Positions 20,599 through 28,869 of a stretch of DNA of 28,869 nt are shown one piece after another. Source of the DNA: a virus; IMG/VR virus record IMGVR_UViG_3300030060_006569, positions 1-28,869 of that record. One strand, given 5' to 3'. Numbering within the stretch: position 1 is the first letter of the stretch; every line of letters starts with the position of its first letter. Below the pieces are notes generated by a model that saw only the letters and a list, made by a program, of their open reading frames with translations, was not told the origin of the DNA and searched no databases. The position numbers and the translations under genes were made by a program.

Positions 20599-22818
20599 GT
20601 GTCTTTAAATAGAATATTAAATAGACCGATGTTTAGAAGAGAAGCTTTGAAAAAAGGTCATCTTAAACCTATTAAAGCCAGAGTAGGAAGAAGTATTATT
20701 GGTCCTAATCAACCACCTGTGCCTATGGTAATACCTCAACCCGGTCAAGGAGTTCCTGTTGGAAGTACTTATAGCACTGGATTAGCACTAAGAAAACAAC
20801 CAACATTTTTTGAAAGGATGGGAACAAGAGCAAGTAGTTTAGGAAGAAATATTTTTAGTATTCCTGCAGCGGTTGGATTTTATGGTGGGGATAAAGTAGC
20901 TCAAGCTATGGGCATCAACGATCCTATTGGAAGAACAGCAGCAGGATTTGGTGGCTCTTTTTTAGCAAGTAAAGCTTTGCCAGGGTTAGCAAGTTTACCT
21001 GGTGCAGTTTCTGCAGGTTTAATAGCAGGTCCAGCATACCTTATGTATGCAGGTTCAAAAGAAAGAGAAAGAATAAAAAATATGAGTCCAGCAGAAAGAG
21101 CAGCTCATAAATCGAAAGCAATGCAATTTGGAACAGAAGGTTATCTAAATGATGATCAATTTAATCAACAGTTTACAATAGATCCAAGTAAGCTTGATGA
21201 AATTGTAAAGAAACCAAGAACTACAATACCTAACCCTGGATCAGGGAGACCAGGATCTAAAGGATTTAAACAAAAACAAGAAGATGTTGCAACAGCTCCT
21301 GATAATGTAACCAAGTTTGGAAAAACAAAAGTTATTGATACTGCAAAGGTAGCAGAAAATACTTTACCACCTCAACTTTCAGATAGAGGGGGCAATGTAG
21401 ATGACATGTCAGGTGCAATGCCTGCACCTGGAGGAGAGGATCCTAAACAAGATCCACCAAAAGATGATCCTAAAGAGGATCCAAAAGGTAAAGGTGATCC
21501 TAATTTAGATACGATAAATGCAAACTCACCATTCAAAGCTCAACTAGATTTAGCAAGACAAATTGCAAAAGAAATGAGGCAAGGTAAAACATCTCAAGCG
21601 AACATGGTATTTTTATCTAATCTTGCATCAGGTTTGTTAACAGGAACTACAAGAAAAGCAGGATTAGGAGGAGCTCTTGAAGTATTTGGAGCTGCATTAG
21701 GTCCTGCTGTAAATAACATGGTAATGGTTAAAATGAAAGAAGATGAGATAGAACAAAATCTTCTTGGAAGAGCATTAGAGTTTTCGACAGATTTTTTAAA
21801 AGCACAGAATCAAGCATTCGAAATGCCTGATACTGAAAATGTAGGGGTAATTCAATATACTAATAAAGCAGGAAGAATTGTTAATGTACCGGGTAGAATT
21901 TTAAAAGATGGTACTAAACAAATGGCTTCAGGTGCAGCAAATCCTGAAACTGGATTGTACCAATATGTAACAGTTGATCCTGGTTTAAACTTTATATCAC
22001 AAAAGGATATGAATAAAGAAACTTTAGATTTAGCTAAAAGTATTGCAGGTAAATATGCAGCAGTTAATCTAATAAATAGAAGTTTAGGTATTATTCAATC
22101 AGGAGGAGCACAAGCTGGTGTTACTGGTGCTATTGGCTTATACGGAGGTCGTTTAAGTGAAGCATTAGGCGATGTCTTATCATTTGGAAAAATAGGTGGT
22201 GATAGTAAAGCAGAACTTAAAGCTGCTGGTCAAGCCATGTTTAATATAGAACAGAAAAAAGTTGCAAATGCTCTAGTAGCTGCAGGAGAATTTGAAAATT
22301 CTAACGATGCTTTAAAATATTTAAATAGTAAATCTGGTTTAGGTAATTTTCAAAAAAACTATAATGATTCAATCAGAAATGCTAAGAAACGATTAAAAGA
22401 TGGTAGCACACTTGATTATGAAAGACTTGCTATTAATGAAACAGTTCTTGTTTACAAATTAGCAAACTCATTGAAAGCAAAAGACAGGTTAACTCAAAAA
22501 GATATTGAGATGGCTAAAGGTCTGGTAAAAGTGTTCCCATTACTTAGAGGTGAAACAAACGTACTTGCTTCATTAACTGCTACAGCTGAAACTATTCTTG
22601 ATGATATTAAACAGCAAGAAAGATTATATGAAAGAGCTGGAGGGTCGTCTCAATACTTATTAAATGAAAGAAAAGCATATGGCTTATTACCAGATTCAAT
22701 GACTATCGACACTATGACTGATTTTGAAAGTGAAAAATTTAAAGATTTACAAAAGAAAATAGATGAAATGACTGAAGAAGATTTTGATCTAGTTTTTCCA
22801 CCGGAGTTTTTTAAATAA
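20599..22818 (+). CDS. Internal core/ejection protein, 739 aa (GTG start)
   Basis: GTG 20599 is chosen because AGGAGG (20589-20594) lies 4 bases upstream. A basic, Pro-rich N-terminus (ALKKGHLKPIKARVGRSIIG) is followed by a Gly/Ala hydrophobic region (about 110-152, GFGGSFLASKALPGLASLPG, AVSAGLIAGPAYLMY) able to enter a membrane. An Asp/Lys/Pro linker (about 275-302, DPPKDDPKEDPKGKG) separates it from a mainly helical C-terminal half. No enzyme motif is seen. Size, operon place and domain layout fit the middle large core protein of podoviruses (functional analogue of T7 gp15), which helps build the trans-envelope channel. Sequence homology to T7 is not claimed. The TAA overlaps the next ATG. 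Confidence 0.72.
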   Translation: MSLNRILNRPMFRREALKKGHLKPIKARVGRSIIGPNQPPVPMVIPQPGQGVPVGSTYSTGLALRKQPTFFERMGTRASSLGRNIFSIPAAVGFYGGDKVAQAMGINDPIGRTAAGFGGSFLASKALPGLASLPGAVSAGLIAGPAYLMYAGSKERERIKNMSPAERAAHKSKAMQFGTEGYLNDDQFNQQFTIDPSKLDEIVKKPRTTIPNPGSGRPGSKGFKQKQEDVATAPDNVTKFGKTKVIDTAKVAENTLPPQLSDRGGNVDDMSGAMPAPGGEDPKQDPPKDDPKEDPKGKGDPNLDTINANSPFKAQLDLARQIAKEMRQGKTSQANMVFLSNLASGLLTGTTRKAGLGGALEVFGAALGPAVNNMVMVKMKEDEIEQNLLGRALEFSTDFLKAQNQAFEMPDTENVGVIQYTNKAGRIVNVPGRILKDGTKQMASGAANPETGLYQYVTVDPGLNFISQKDMNKETLDLAKSIAGKYAAVNLINRSLGIIQSGGAQAGVTGAIGLYGGRLSEALGDVLSFGKIGGDSKAELKAAGQAMFNIEQKKVANALVAAGEFENSNDALKYLNSKSGLGNFQKNYNDSIRNAKKRLKDGSTLDYERLAINETVLVYKLANSLKAKDRLTQKDIEMAKGLVKVFPLLRGETNVLASLTATAETILDDIKQQERLYERAGGSSQYLLNERKAYGLLPDSMTIDTMTDFESEKFKDLQKKIDEMTEEDFDLVFPPEFFK

Positions 22819-25800
22819 TGAGCACTTTAGATAAATTACAAAAAAAGTTAGATGATAAAACTTTAAACCCAAATGCTCTTAGTGATGAGCAGAGAATGAT
22901 TATAGATGCACTTATCAAAAGTGGTAAGTTAAAAGGTCCTACTATGGGTGAGTTATCAGAAATGAGATTGGGTGCAGCAGAAGAAGTAGCTAGAGAAAAA
23001 GAATTTTTACAAGATCCTTTACAAGTATCAACAGGTGTTGGGCAAGATACTTATGAATTAGTTGGAGATATAGGAGGATCAATTTACCCTTATGTTGCTA
23101 ATAGAAAAAAAATATTTAAGGCTGCTAAAGAAGGAACTCTTTTAGGAAAAGGTCCTGGATTTTTTGCACAACAAGCAGCAAAGGTAGCAGATAGATTACC
23201 AGGTAGATTTAAATTATTCGGTGGTGCTATTAGAGGTATAGGTAAATTAGTAGATCCACTATCGAGAGCTTATAGAGGTCCTTTATTAAAAACAGAAGTA
23301 CAATCTATTTTAGGTGGTACTGCTGGAGCAGGGGCTGGAGCTTTAACGTATGATACTCTTAATGAACAAGTTGGTGTACAGGTTGCATCAGCTTTGGCAG
23401 ATGACTTATCTGAGATTCCAGAAGGTGACGTAGAAAGAGATCAATTAGTAAACGCAGGTGTTGCTATGAAAAATGCAATGATGTGGAACACAGGGGCATC
23501 ACTATTAACACCATTTATATTTGGGCCAATGGGAAGCATGATGAAAAAAGCTTTTGGAACTGTAGGTCCAAAACAAAAAGAACTTGCACAGTTTGCAAGA
23601 GATAAAGGTTTACCACTACCATTATTATCTGCATTGAAAGAGGGACAAGGAACTTTTTCAGGACTTGGAAGAAATTATTTTAGATTTATGGGGGTATTTC
23701 CACTAGTATCACCAATAGGTAAAGTTGCAAAGTCAGAAGCAGAGATCGCAGGTGGTAAAAGATATTTGGAAGATTTACAGGCATATGCACCTTTATTAAA
23801 AGTAAGTGCAATCAATAGTAGTATAAGAAAACAAGCAGAAAAAGTTTTTGTTGAAAATGTAAATTTGTACGAAAGCGCATACAAAACTTTTGATAATTTA
23901 GCTGTAACAGCTGGAAACCCTAGAATAATAAAATTAGAAAAAACTCAACAAGCAGCAAAAGAATTTTTAGAAGAAAACTCAGCACAGTTTCCAGAGTTTA
24001 ATGAATACCTAAGTGGTTTTGGTGGAGCAGCAAGAATACAAGATATTGATAAATTACTTACAATGCAGGGTGATCCTATAAATTTATTTATGAAATCAAT
24101 GATGCAAATTCAAGAGGGTTTGATTACACCAAAACAATATAAAGGTGTAATGACTATGCTAAATAATGCAATTCAAGGTAGTAGATATCAAACTTTAAAA
24201 GACAATATGTTCATTATGCGTGAAGCTATGGAAACAGATTTTGCAAAATTTGGAGAAGATATTGGTAATCCAGGTAAATTTTTAGAAGACCAAGGTATAA
24301 AAGCTACTTACGATACAATAGCTAAACAAGGTGGTAAACCTCTTGCAGATCAATATATTGAAAAAACTCAACAAGCAGCTAATCTCTTAAAAGATCAGTT
24401 GTTAAAAGCAAATAAAATATTCTCTGATGTTCAAGGTTTTTATCAACTGTCTCCTCTTGTTAAAAGTATAAGAAAGTTTGATAGAAACGTTTTTACTGCA
24501 AAAAGTTTAGAAGGTTTTCAAGGAGCTGGTACACAATATAGGGATCAATTATTTAGAGATATAGGTAGGGAAGTATTTGAAAATGACTCTGTAGACGCAT
24601 TAGTTCAATTTAAAAAACTTATAGGTGCTGAAGGATCAAGAGAGATTGGTGTGAAAGCAACTAAGGGTGGTGAGGACTTATTCAAAGCGGTCACTGCAAA
24701 ATATGCATTCAATAAATTCTTGAGAGCATTTGGTAGTCCATCTGATGCTGGAGCAAAATCTGTATGGAATTTTATAGATGAAGATGCATCTATAAACGCT
24801 GGTGCATCATATCTTACCGATACACTTAAAGTTATGACAAGAGCACAAAAAAGGAATCTCGAAGATTTTAGTATTGAAAGTGTAAAAAGAAATAATGGAA
24901 TATTTGACACCACTGAGTTAAAATTTGGTGCAGATGACTTTGCTGAGTTTAATGCTGATAAATTTATGAAATCATTTGGTATTGCAAATTCATTTGATGA
25001 AGCTGGTAGGAGAAAAATTCAATACATGCTTGGTAATAAAGGCGCAGAAGAATTTTACAATTTTGCATCTTACATGAAAGCAATTGGTGAAACAAAACTA
25101 TCTGATCCATCTCAATTCTTAGCAAGAAGACTTACACTTGGTGGTGGTATTGCAGGAGGTTTAATATTTGGTGCTCCAGGCTTTATAGCTTCTGCAGCAT
25201 TATTGTTATTATCAAGAAGAGCAGGACAAATTCTTACAGATCCAGTTGCAATTAGAGCTATGAATGATGCTCTTTTACCTGATGAAACATTAAAACTATT
25301 AAGAGGTGAAAAAATTGGTACAGGTACACCTAAAGCAACTTTCTTACCTGGTAGAGATTATTATACAGGCAGAAGTGTACAAACAATTGTTGATGCATTG
25401 AAAGTAAATGGCATTTTAGGAAAAACAAAAGCGGTTACCACATCAGCTATGAAACTTGGTTTGACAAGAAAAAGAGATGCCTTAGCAAGACTTATAAATT
25501 ATCTTGCAGATGAAGACAAAGACATTCCTAAAGTTGATCCAAAAACTATTAGTGAAACAGAGATTATAGAAAAATTATCTAATCTGCCAATGTCTATACC
25601 TGAACCTAGATTTGATAACGTACCAGAGAAAGTGCAAGAAACTTTGTTTGCAAATGATTTTAGTGAATCTTCAGGCAGTGCAGAAGAAGACAATAACTTG
25701 GTAGGTATGATTCAAAAATCTTTACAAAACAATGCTGTTGTAGATGCAGAAGAAGAAGAAAGAGATCAAGAGCAAGTTGCATCTGTGATGGGTGATATAG

Positions 25801-25934
25801 AATTGCAAAACCCTGTTGCTCCACAAACACCAGCGAACACCGGACAAGTGACATCGCAACAAGTAGCAGATCTATTTCCAAACGATCCGACAACGATAGC
25901 TGCAGCAAGAAGAAGAGAGACAGGAAATGTCTAA
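22818..25934 (+). CDS. Large internal core/ejection protein, 1038 aa
   Basis: The largest protein of the window, translationally coupled by TAATG. The N-terminal part holds GGSIYPYVANRKKIFKA and a Gly/Ala run near 165 (LGGTAGAGAGALTYDTL). A second hydrophobic segment lies near 773-796 (GGIAGGLIFGAPGFIASAAL). Between them are long Lys/Glu/Gln-rich helices. The C-terminus is acidic and Gln/Pro-rich. I see no transglycosylase Glu motif like that of T7 gp16, so cell-wall digestion is not supported. Position and size make it the probable analogue of the large ejection protein that forms the DNA conduit. The final codons overlap the XhlA-like gene. Confidence 0.72.
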   Translation: MSTLDKLQKKLDDKTLNPNALSDEQRMIIDALIKSGKLKGPTMGELSEMRLGAAEEVAREKEFLQDPLQVSTGVGQDTYELVGDIGGSIYPYVANRKKIFKAAKEGTLLGKGPGFFAQQAAKVADRLPGRFKLFGGAIRGIGKLVDPLSRAYRGPLLKTEVQSILGGTAGAGAGALTYDTLNEQVGVQVASALADDLSEIPEGDVERDQLVNAGVAMKNAMMWNTGASLLTPFIFGPMGSMMKKAFGTVGPKQKELAQFARDKGLPLPLLSALKEGQGTFSGLGRNYFRFMGVFPLVSPIGKVAKSEAEIAGGKRYLEDLQAYAPLLKVSAINSSIRKQAEKVFVENVNLYESAYKTFDNLAVTAGNPRIIKLEKTQQAAKEFLEENSAQFPEFNEYLSGFGGAARIQDIDKLLTMQGDPINLFMKSMMQIQEGLITPKQYKGVMTMLNNAIQGSRYQTLKDNMFIMREAMETDFAKFGEDIGNPGKFLEDQGIKATYDTIAKQGGKPLADQYIEKTQQAANLLKDQLLKANKIFSDVQGFYQLSPLVKSIRKFDRNVFTAKSLEGFQGAGTQYRDQLFRDIGREVFENDSVDALVQFKKLIGAEGSREIGVKATKGGEDLFKAVTAKYAFNKFLRAFGSPSDAGAKSVWNFIDEDASINAGASYLTDTLKVMTRAQKRNLEDFSIESVKRNNGIFDTTELKFGADDFAEFNADKFMKSFGIANSFDEAGRRKIQYMLGNKGAEEFYNFASYMKAIGETKLSDPSQFLARRLTLGGGIAGGLIFGAPGFIASAALLLLSRRAGQILTDPVAIRAMNDALLPDETLKLLRGEKIGTGTPKATFLPGRDYYTGRSVQTIVDALKVNGILGKTKAVTTSAMKLGLTRKRDALARLINYLADEDKDIPKVDPKTISETEIIEKLSNLPMSIPEPRFDNVPEKVQETLFANDFSESSGSAEEDNNLVGMIQKSLQNNAVVDAEEEERDQEQVASVMGDIELQNPVAPQTPANTGQVTSQQVADLFPNDPTTIAAARRRETGNV

Positions 25935-26115
25935 GGAAGCTTTACAAAAAATAGAGTCACACGAAAAACTTTGCAGAATAATGCAAAAACAAACACATGA
26001 TAAAATTCACAACTTAGAAAAATCAGTAAGCAGAATAGAAAAAATTATGTTGACTTCTGCAGGTGTATTAATTACAGGTATGGCATCGGTCATAATTGTA
26101 TTAATTACACAATGA
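25927..26115 (+). CDS. XhlA-like holin/lysis membrane protein
   Basis: 62 residues. An N-terminal amphipathic/coiled-coil part (KIESHEKLCRIMQKQTHDKI, HNLEKSVSRIEKI) is followed by one membrane helix at 41-60 (MLTSAGVLITGMASVIIVLI) at the extreme C-terminus. This is the arrangement of haemolysin XhlA-type proteins, which act with holins in lysis of Bacillus prophage PBSX, and many marine phages carry such a gene. It overlaps the core protein gene by 8 bases and the exonuclease gene by 4 (ATGA). It stands 20 kb from the M15 endolysin, so the lysis functions are split between two loci. Confidence 0.75.
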   Translation: MSKEALQKIESHEKLCRIMQKQTHDKIHNLEKSVSRIEKIMLTSAGVLITGMASVIIVLITQ

Positions 26116-26780
26116 AATTATTAAAAAAATATCCATACAAACACTACAACAGATTTTCAGACACAAACGGCAGAAAGTATTTAGTTGATAATGTCAAAGT
26201 GCCAAGTGTAACAAATATACTTGGAGCTACAAAAGATAAAAGATTTTTAGATAACTGGCGTAGAAAAGTTGGAGATGCTGAGGCTGACAGAATTATGAGA
26301 CAAGCATCTACAATTGGTACAGAGATGCATCAAGTATTAGAATACACTTTAAATGGTCAAGGTTATTATAACGCTATGGAAGAAGGAAGTAAGCCAAGAA
26401 TGATGGCTAAAACAATTCTTAATAACATAAAACTTGATGAAATTTGGGGTAACGAAGTAAGTTTAGAATACGAAAATAAATTTGCAGGCACATGTGACTT
26501 AACAGCTATGTGTTATGGCAAGCCAAGTATTGTTGATTGGAAACAAACTAATAAACCAAAAAAAGAAGAATGGGTAGAAGATTACAAGCTACAGCTTGGT
26601 GCATATTATTTAGCTCATATAAAAAATTATGGTCCAATAGAACAAGGTGTTATATCCATGTGTAGCAGAGCTTTACAATATCAAGAATTCCGACTAAATG
26701 AGTCAGAATTAAAAGAATATGGCGATAAATTTTTAGAAAGAGTTGAACAATATAATAAAATTATAGCAGCCAGCTCTTAA
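26112..26780 (+). CDS. PD-(D/E)XK exonuclease, RecB/Cas4-like
   Basis: 222 residues. Visible motifs are VPSVTNILGATKDKRFLDNW at the start, GTEMHQVLE (His73), VSLEYENKFAGTCDLTA (Asp129), SIVDWKQT (Asp142-x-Lys144) and YKLQLGAYYLA (Gln161 to Tyr165, the QxxxY motif). Together these are the catalytic core of RecB-family exonucleases used by phages for recombination or host DNA breakdown. The length is normal for phage members. It is coupled to the XhlA-like gene by ATGA. Its 3' end overlaps the 3' end of the opposing helicase gene by 20 bases. Confidence 0.9.
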   Translation: MKLLKKYPYKHYNRFSDTNGRKYLVDNVKVPSVTNILGATKDKRFLDNWRRKVGDAEADRIMRQASTIGTEMHQVLEYTLNGQGYYNAMEEGSKPRMMAKTILNNIKLDEIWGNEVSLEYENKFAGTCDLTAMCYGKPSIVDWKQTNKPKKEEWVEDYKLQLGAYYLAHIKNYGPIEQGVISMCSRALQYQEFRLNESELKEYGDKFLERVEQYNKIIAASS

Positions 26781-28218
26781 GATCTTCTTCACCTAATGTT
26801 TTAGCAGCAAGCTTACCTTTACTAGTTAGTGACTTCATAATTGCTTCATCTAACGTATTTCTTGCTACAATATCAATGTATACAACAGTTCCTTTTTGTC
26901 CAAGCCTGTGGGCTCTATCTTCTGATTGCATTCTTACTTCTAGATTATATGAGTTTGAATAATAGATAACAGTATTACAAGCGGTAAGAGTAAGACCAAA
27001 GCCCCCAGTAGTAGGATTAGCAACCATGAAACGACAACTGTCATCGTTTTGTATACGTTCCACAGCATTTTTTCTATTTTCAACGCTAATTTCTCCATAA
27101 ATACACACAGTAGATTCTTCTCCATATTTATCAATCAAAAAATCTTTTATCTCATGAATATTATATAAATAATTTGCCCATATGATTACTTTACCATCAG
27201 TTTCTTCCAATGTTTCTTCAAGTGCATTTAGTTTTTGTTTGTGAAGTTTTAATATTTTACCCTCATCATCCTTAGTAAAACCGTTACATACTTGATGTAG
27301 TTTAATTATTTCTGTTAATTTATTAGAAAATGATATTGTACTATCTTCAACTATTGCAAGTGCGGATGTTCTTAAACGATCGTAAATTCTTTTTCCATCA
27401 CCATCTAATTCAATGTATCTTCTTGATCTTACTTTTGGTTTTAAATCTAAACATTGGTCTTTACGAATACGAGTAGCAAAGGTCTTCATTTTTTCTTCAA
27501 GTTCTTCAAGTCTTTTGTAGTATTTAGGCACCGATATATATCTTCCTGATCCAACTGGTATATCAGTCATTTCTGCGTAACGATTTCTAAAAGCCAAATA
27601 ACTATGAAAACCTAATAGTTCTGGACTTAAGAACTGACATTGTGTAAATAGATCCAATGGAGATTTTGTTATTGGGGATCCTGTTAATATTCGCTTTATA
27701 TGACTTATTTTTCCTAGTGCTAAAATGTTTTTTGTTCGTTTTGCTTGTCTGTTTTTTATTGTGGTTGATTCATCCACTACTACAAAATTTAATTTATTTC
27801 TTGTAAGATAATCTACACAACCCTCTAATCCCCTTTTAGTTGATAAAGCCTCAACGTTAATTAGAAAGATTCTAAGGTGTGAAAATTCATTTAATTTAAA
27901 ATAATCCTTTGGTTTATCTATATTCCATTTATATATCCTATACTTTATAACATCAGGCATATGAGTTTCTATCTCAGATTGCCAATTAAGATACACTGAT
28001 TTAGGTGCAATTATTAAACAAGAGTTTATTTTCCTTTGTAAAAATAAAAAACCAATATTATCAATAGTTACTTTTGTTTTACCAGTACCCATTTCCATAA
28101 AATAAGCCCAATTATTTTTTTCAGCTGATTCTTTCAACGCATTACGTTGATGCTCATAGGGTAGAGTTTTATAAGGGTAGATCCACATCCGAAAACTTTT
28201 TATATTTTTTTCTTGCAA
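26761..28218 (-). CDS. SNF2/DEAD-like superfamily 2 DNA helicase
   Basis: Up to 485 residues counted from a TTG at 28218. ATG 28188 (Met11) is a good alternative and no start has a Shine-Dalgarno. Motifs in order are EHQ (Q-motif-like, 22-24), MGTGKT (Walker A, 43-48), LIIAPKSVYLNW (Ia), VVVDEST (Walker B, 146-152), LTGSPI (III), then VIIWANY (IV), FGLTLTACNTVIYYS (V) and SEDRAHRLGQ (VI). It is an ATP-driven DNA translocase for phage replication or recombination. It lies opposite to its neighbours, tail to tail with the exonuclease gene. Length is short for SNF2 proteins but usual for phage versions. Confidence 0.9.
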   Translation of the reverse strand: MQEKNIKSFRMWIYPYKTLPYEHQRNALKESAEKNNWAYFMEMGTGKTKVTIDNIGFLFLQRKINSCLIIAPKSVYLNWQSEIETHMPDVIKYRIYKWNIDKPKDYFKLNEFSHLRIFLINVEALSTKRGLEGCVDYLTRNKLNFVVVDESTTIKNRQAKRTKNILALGKISHIKRILTGSPITKSPLDLFTQCQFLSPELLGFHSYLAFRNRYAEMTDIPVGSGRYISVPKYYKRLEELEEKMKTFATRIRKDQCLDLKPKVRSRRYIELDGDGKRIYDRLRTSALAIVEDSTISFSNKLTEIIKLHQVCNGFTKDDEGKILKLHKQKLNALEETLEETDGKVIIWANYLYNIHEIKDFLIDKYGEESTVCIYGEISVENRKNAVERIQNDDSCRFMVANPTTGGFGLTLTACNTVIYYSNSYNLEVRMQSEDRAHRLGQKGTVVYIDIVARNTLDEAIMKSLTSKGKLAAKTLGEEDLKSWLL

Positions 28219-28258
28219 AGATCAAACAAATAATTTATTGGAACCTAGGAGGATAAAT

Positions 28259-28798
28259 ATGGATATTGAAGAAATGTCAAAAATTGACATTAATCAAGAT
28301 AGTGTAAAATCTATTTCTGATAAATGTAATCACTTAAAAGATCTTAATAAACAAATAGAACAAGAAGAAGAAAAACTTTCATTACTTAAGCACAAAGCAA
28401 GAGATATGGAAGAGAGAATAATTCCAGAGATGATGCAGGAAGCTGGTGTATCTTTGCTGAAGTTAGCTGATGGTTCAACTGTAGAAGTTAAACCATTCTA
28501 TGCAGCGAAAATTCCTGAGTCACGTGTTGACGAAGCGTTCAGCTGGTTACGAAACAGAGGTTATGAGGATTTAATTAAGAATACTATAACTGCAAGTTTT
28601 GGCAGAGGACAAGACAACCAAGTCTCGGAACTTGTAAAAGTTTGTGAGGACAATGGTTTTGCTTATAATAAAAAAGAAAAAGTAGAACCAATGACTCTTA
28701 AAGCTTTTGTAAGAGAACAAGTTGAAGGTGGTAAAGAACTTCCTTTTGATTTGTTCGGTGTGTACATCGCAAATAAAACTAAAATAACGAACAAATAA
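28259..28798 (+). CDS. Conserved phage DNA-metabolism-region protein, 179 aa
   Basis: The start is set at ATG 28259, where AGGAGGA (28247-28253) lies 5 bases upstream. An in-frame TTG at 28238 would ignore that site. Residues 25-60 form a coiled coil (NKQIEQEEEKLSLLKHKARD), followed by a conserved domain (IPEMMQEAGVSLLKLADGST, VEVKPFYAAKIPE, AFSWLRNRGYEDLIKNTITA) and a late PMTLKAFVREQVEGGKELPF. I recall this protein in many marine phages next to replication genes, sometimes loosely named as T7 gp5.5-like, but I cannot confirm that. It may bind DNA or a replication partner. Confidence 0.65.
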   Translation: MDIEEMSKIDINQDSVKSISDKCNHLKDLNKQIEQEEEKLSLLKHKARDMEERIIPEMMQEAGVSLLKLADGSTVEVKPFYAAKIPESRVDEAFSWLRNRGYEDLIKNTITASFGRGQDNQVSELVKVCEDNGFAYNKKEKVEPMTLKAFVREQVEGGKELPFDLFGVYIANKTKITNK

Positions 28799-28809
28799 TA
28801 GGTAATAAT

Positions 28810-28869
28810 ATGAAACTAAAAGACGGACAATCGAACGAAGTAGCGATTAAAAAAGAAGCCGGTGCACTT
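28810..28869 (+). CDS. 5' end of a phage gene, cut by the window
   Basis: ATG 28810 follows the previous stop by 11 bases, with a weak AGG (28800-28802) upstream. The frame is open to the window end. The visible residues start MKLKDGQSNEVAIKKEAGA. The start resembles a conserved marine-phage protein found before DNA replication genes, but 20 residues are too few to assign. The function is unknown. Confidence 0.5.
   Translation, partial: MKLKDGQSNEVAIKKEAGAL

Noticed and set aside
28195-28224. Reverse promoter for the helicase gene (TTGATC and TATAAA)
   Set aside because: The spacer is only 15 bp and the -10 lies in an A-rich tract where chance matches are common.
28213-28241. Forward promoter before the gene at 28259 (TTGCAA, 17 bp, TATTGG)
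   Set aside because: The -10 matches only three positions of consensus, too weak to list.

Overview
This window looks like part of the genome of a tailed, podovirus-type phage of a low-GC marine bacterium. A SAR11/Pelagibacter-like alphaproteobacterial host is my inference from the AT-rich composition and from many small proteins that resemble families known in uncultured marine phages and pelagiphages. No integrase, tRNA, rRNA or bacterial housekeeping gene is visible, and virion genes fill most of the sequence.

Layout, left to right. (1) 1-2661: the 3' end of the major capsid gene, a terminator overlapped by a new promoter, a structured leader, two small head/decoration-type proteins and a basic DUF6321-like protein. 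(2) 2662-5596: conserved marine-phage unknowns, a stack of small membrane-anchored coiled-coil proteins, a 17-residue amphipathic peptide, an M15 zinc peptidase endolysin and two overlapping tiny basic ORFs. (3) 5574-10519: head-tail adaptors, then tail fibre or appendage-type proteins, including a protein with about twelve 22-residue repeats and a tail-collar protein. (4) 10520-12781, minus strand: four adjacent, mutually divergent 2-oxoglutarate/Fe(II) dioxygenases. The three promoter-proximal ones are about 20% GC. (5) 12872-18221: a tail nozzle-like protein from a probably leaderless transcript, small virion-type proteins and two glycosyltransferases (GT4-like and GT-A-like). (6) 18270-26115: the internal core/ejection protein operon (335, 154, 290, 739 and 1038 aa) ending in an XhlA-like membrane protein. 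(7) 26112-28869: start of the DNA-metabolism region, with a PD-(D/E)XK exonuclease, an SNF2-like helicase on the opposite strand, a conserved unknown and a truncated gene.

The forward genes are tightly packed, with many TAATG or ATGA stop/start overlaps that suggest translational coupling. I found five forward sigma70-like promoters (near 772, 5512, 8778, 12838 and 18204), all with exactly 17-bp spacers, and one reverse promoter with a 16-bp spacer in front of the dioxygenases. The two promoters flanking 12782-12871 point away from each other and place the expected transcription starts at or within a few bases of the start codons. Those genes also lack Shine-Dalgarno sites.

The most interesting signal is the dioxygenase quartet together with two glycosyltransferases inside the virion-gene region. 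A hydroxylation-plus-glycosylation system acting on virion or host-surface molecules is a plausible but unproven reading. Other points of interest are the pseudoknot-like leader after the capsid gene, the 17-residue peptide beside the lysis genes, and sharply bounded GC-rich islands in the lysis region.
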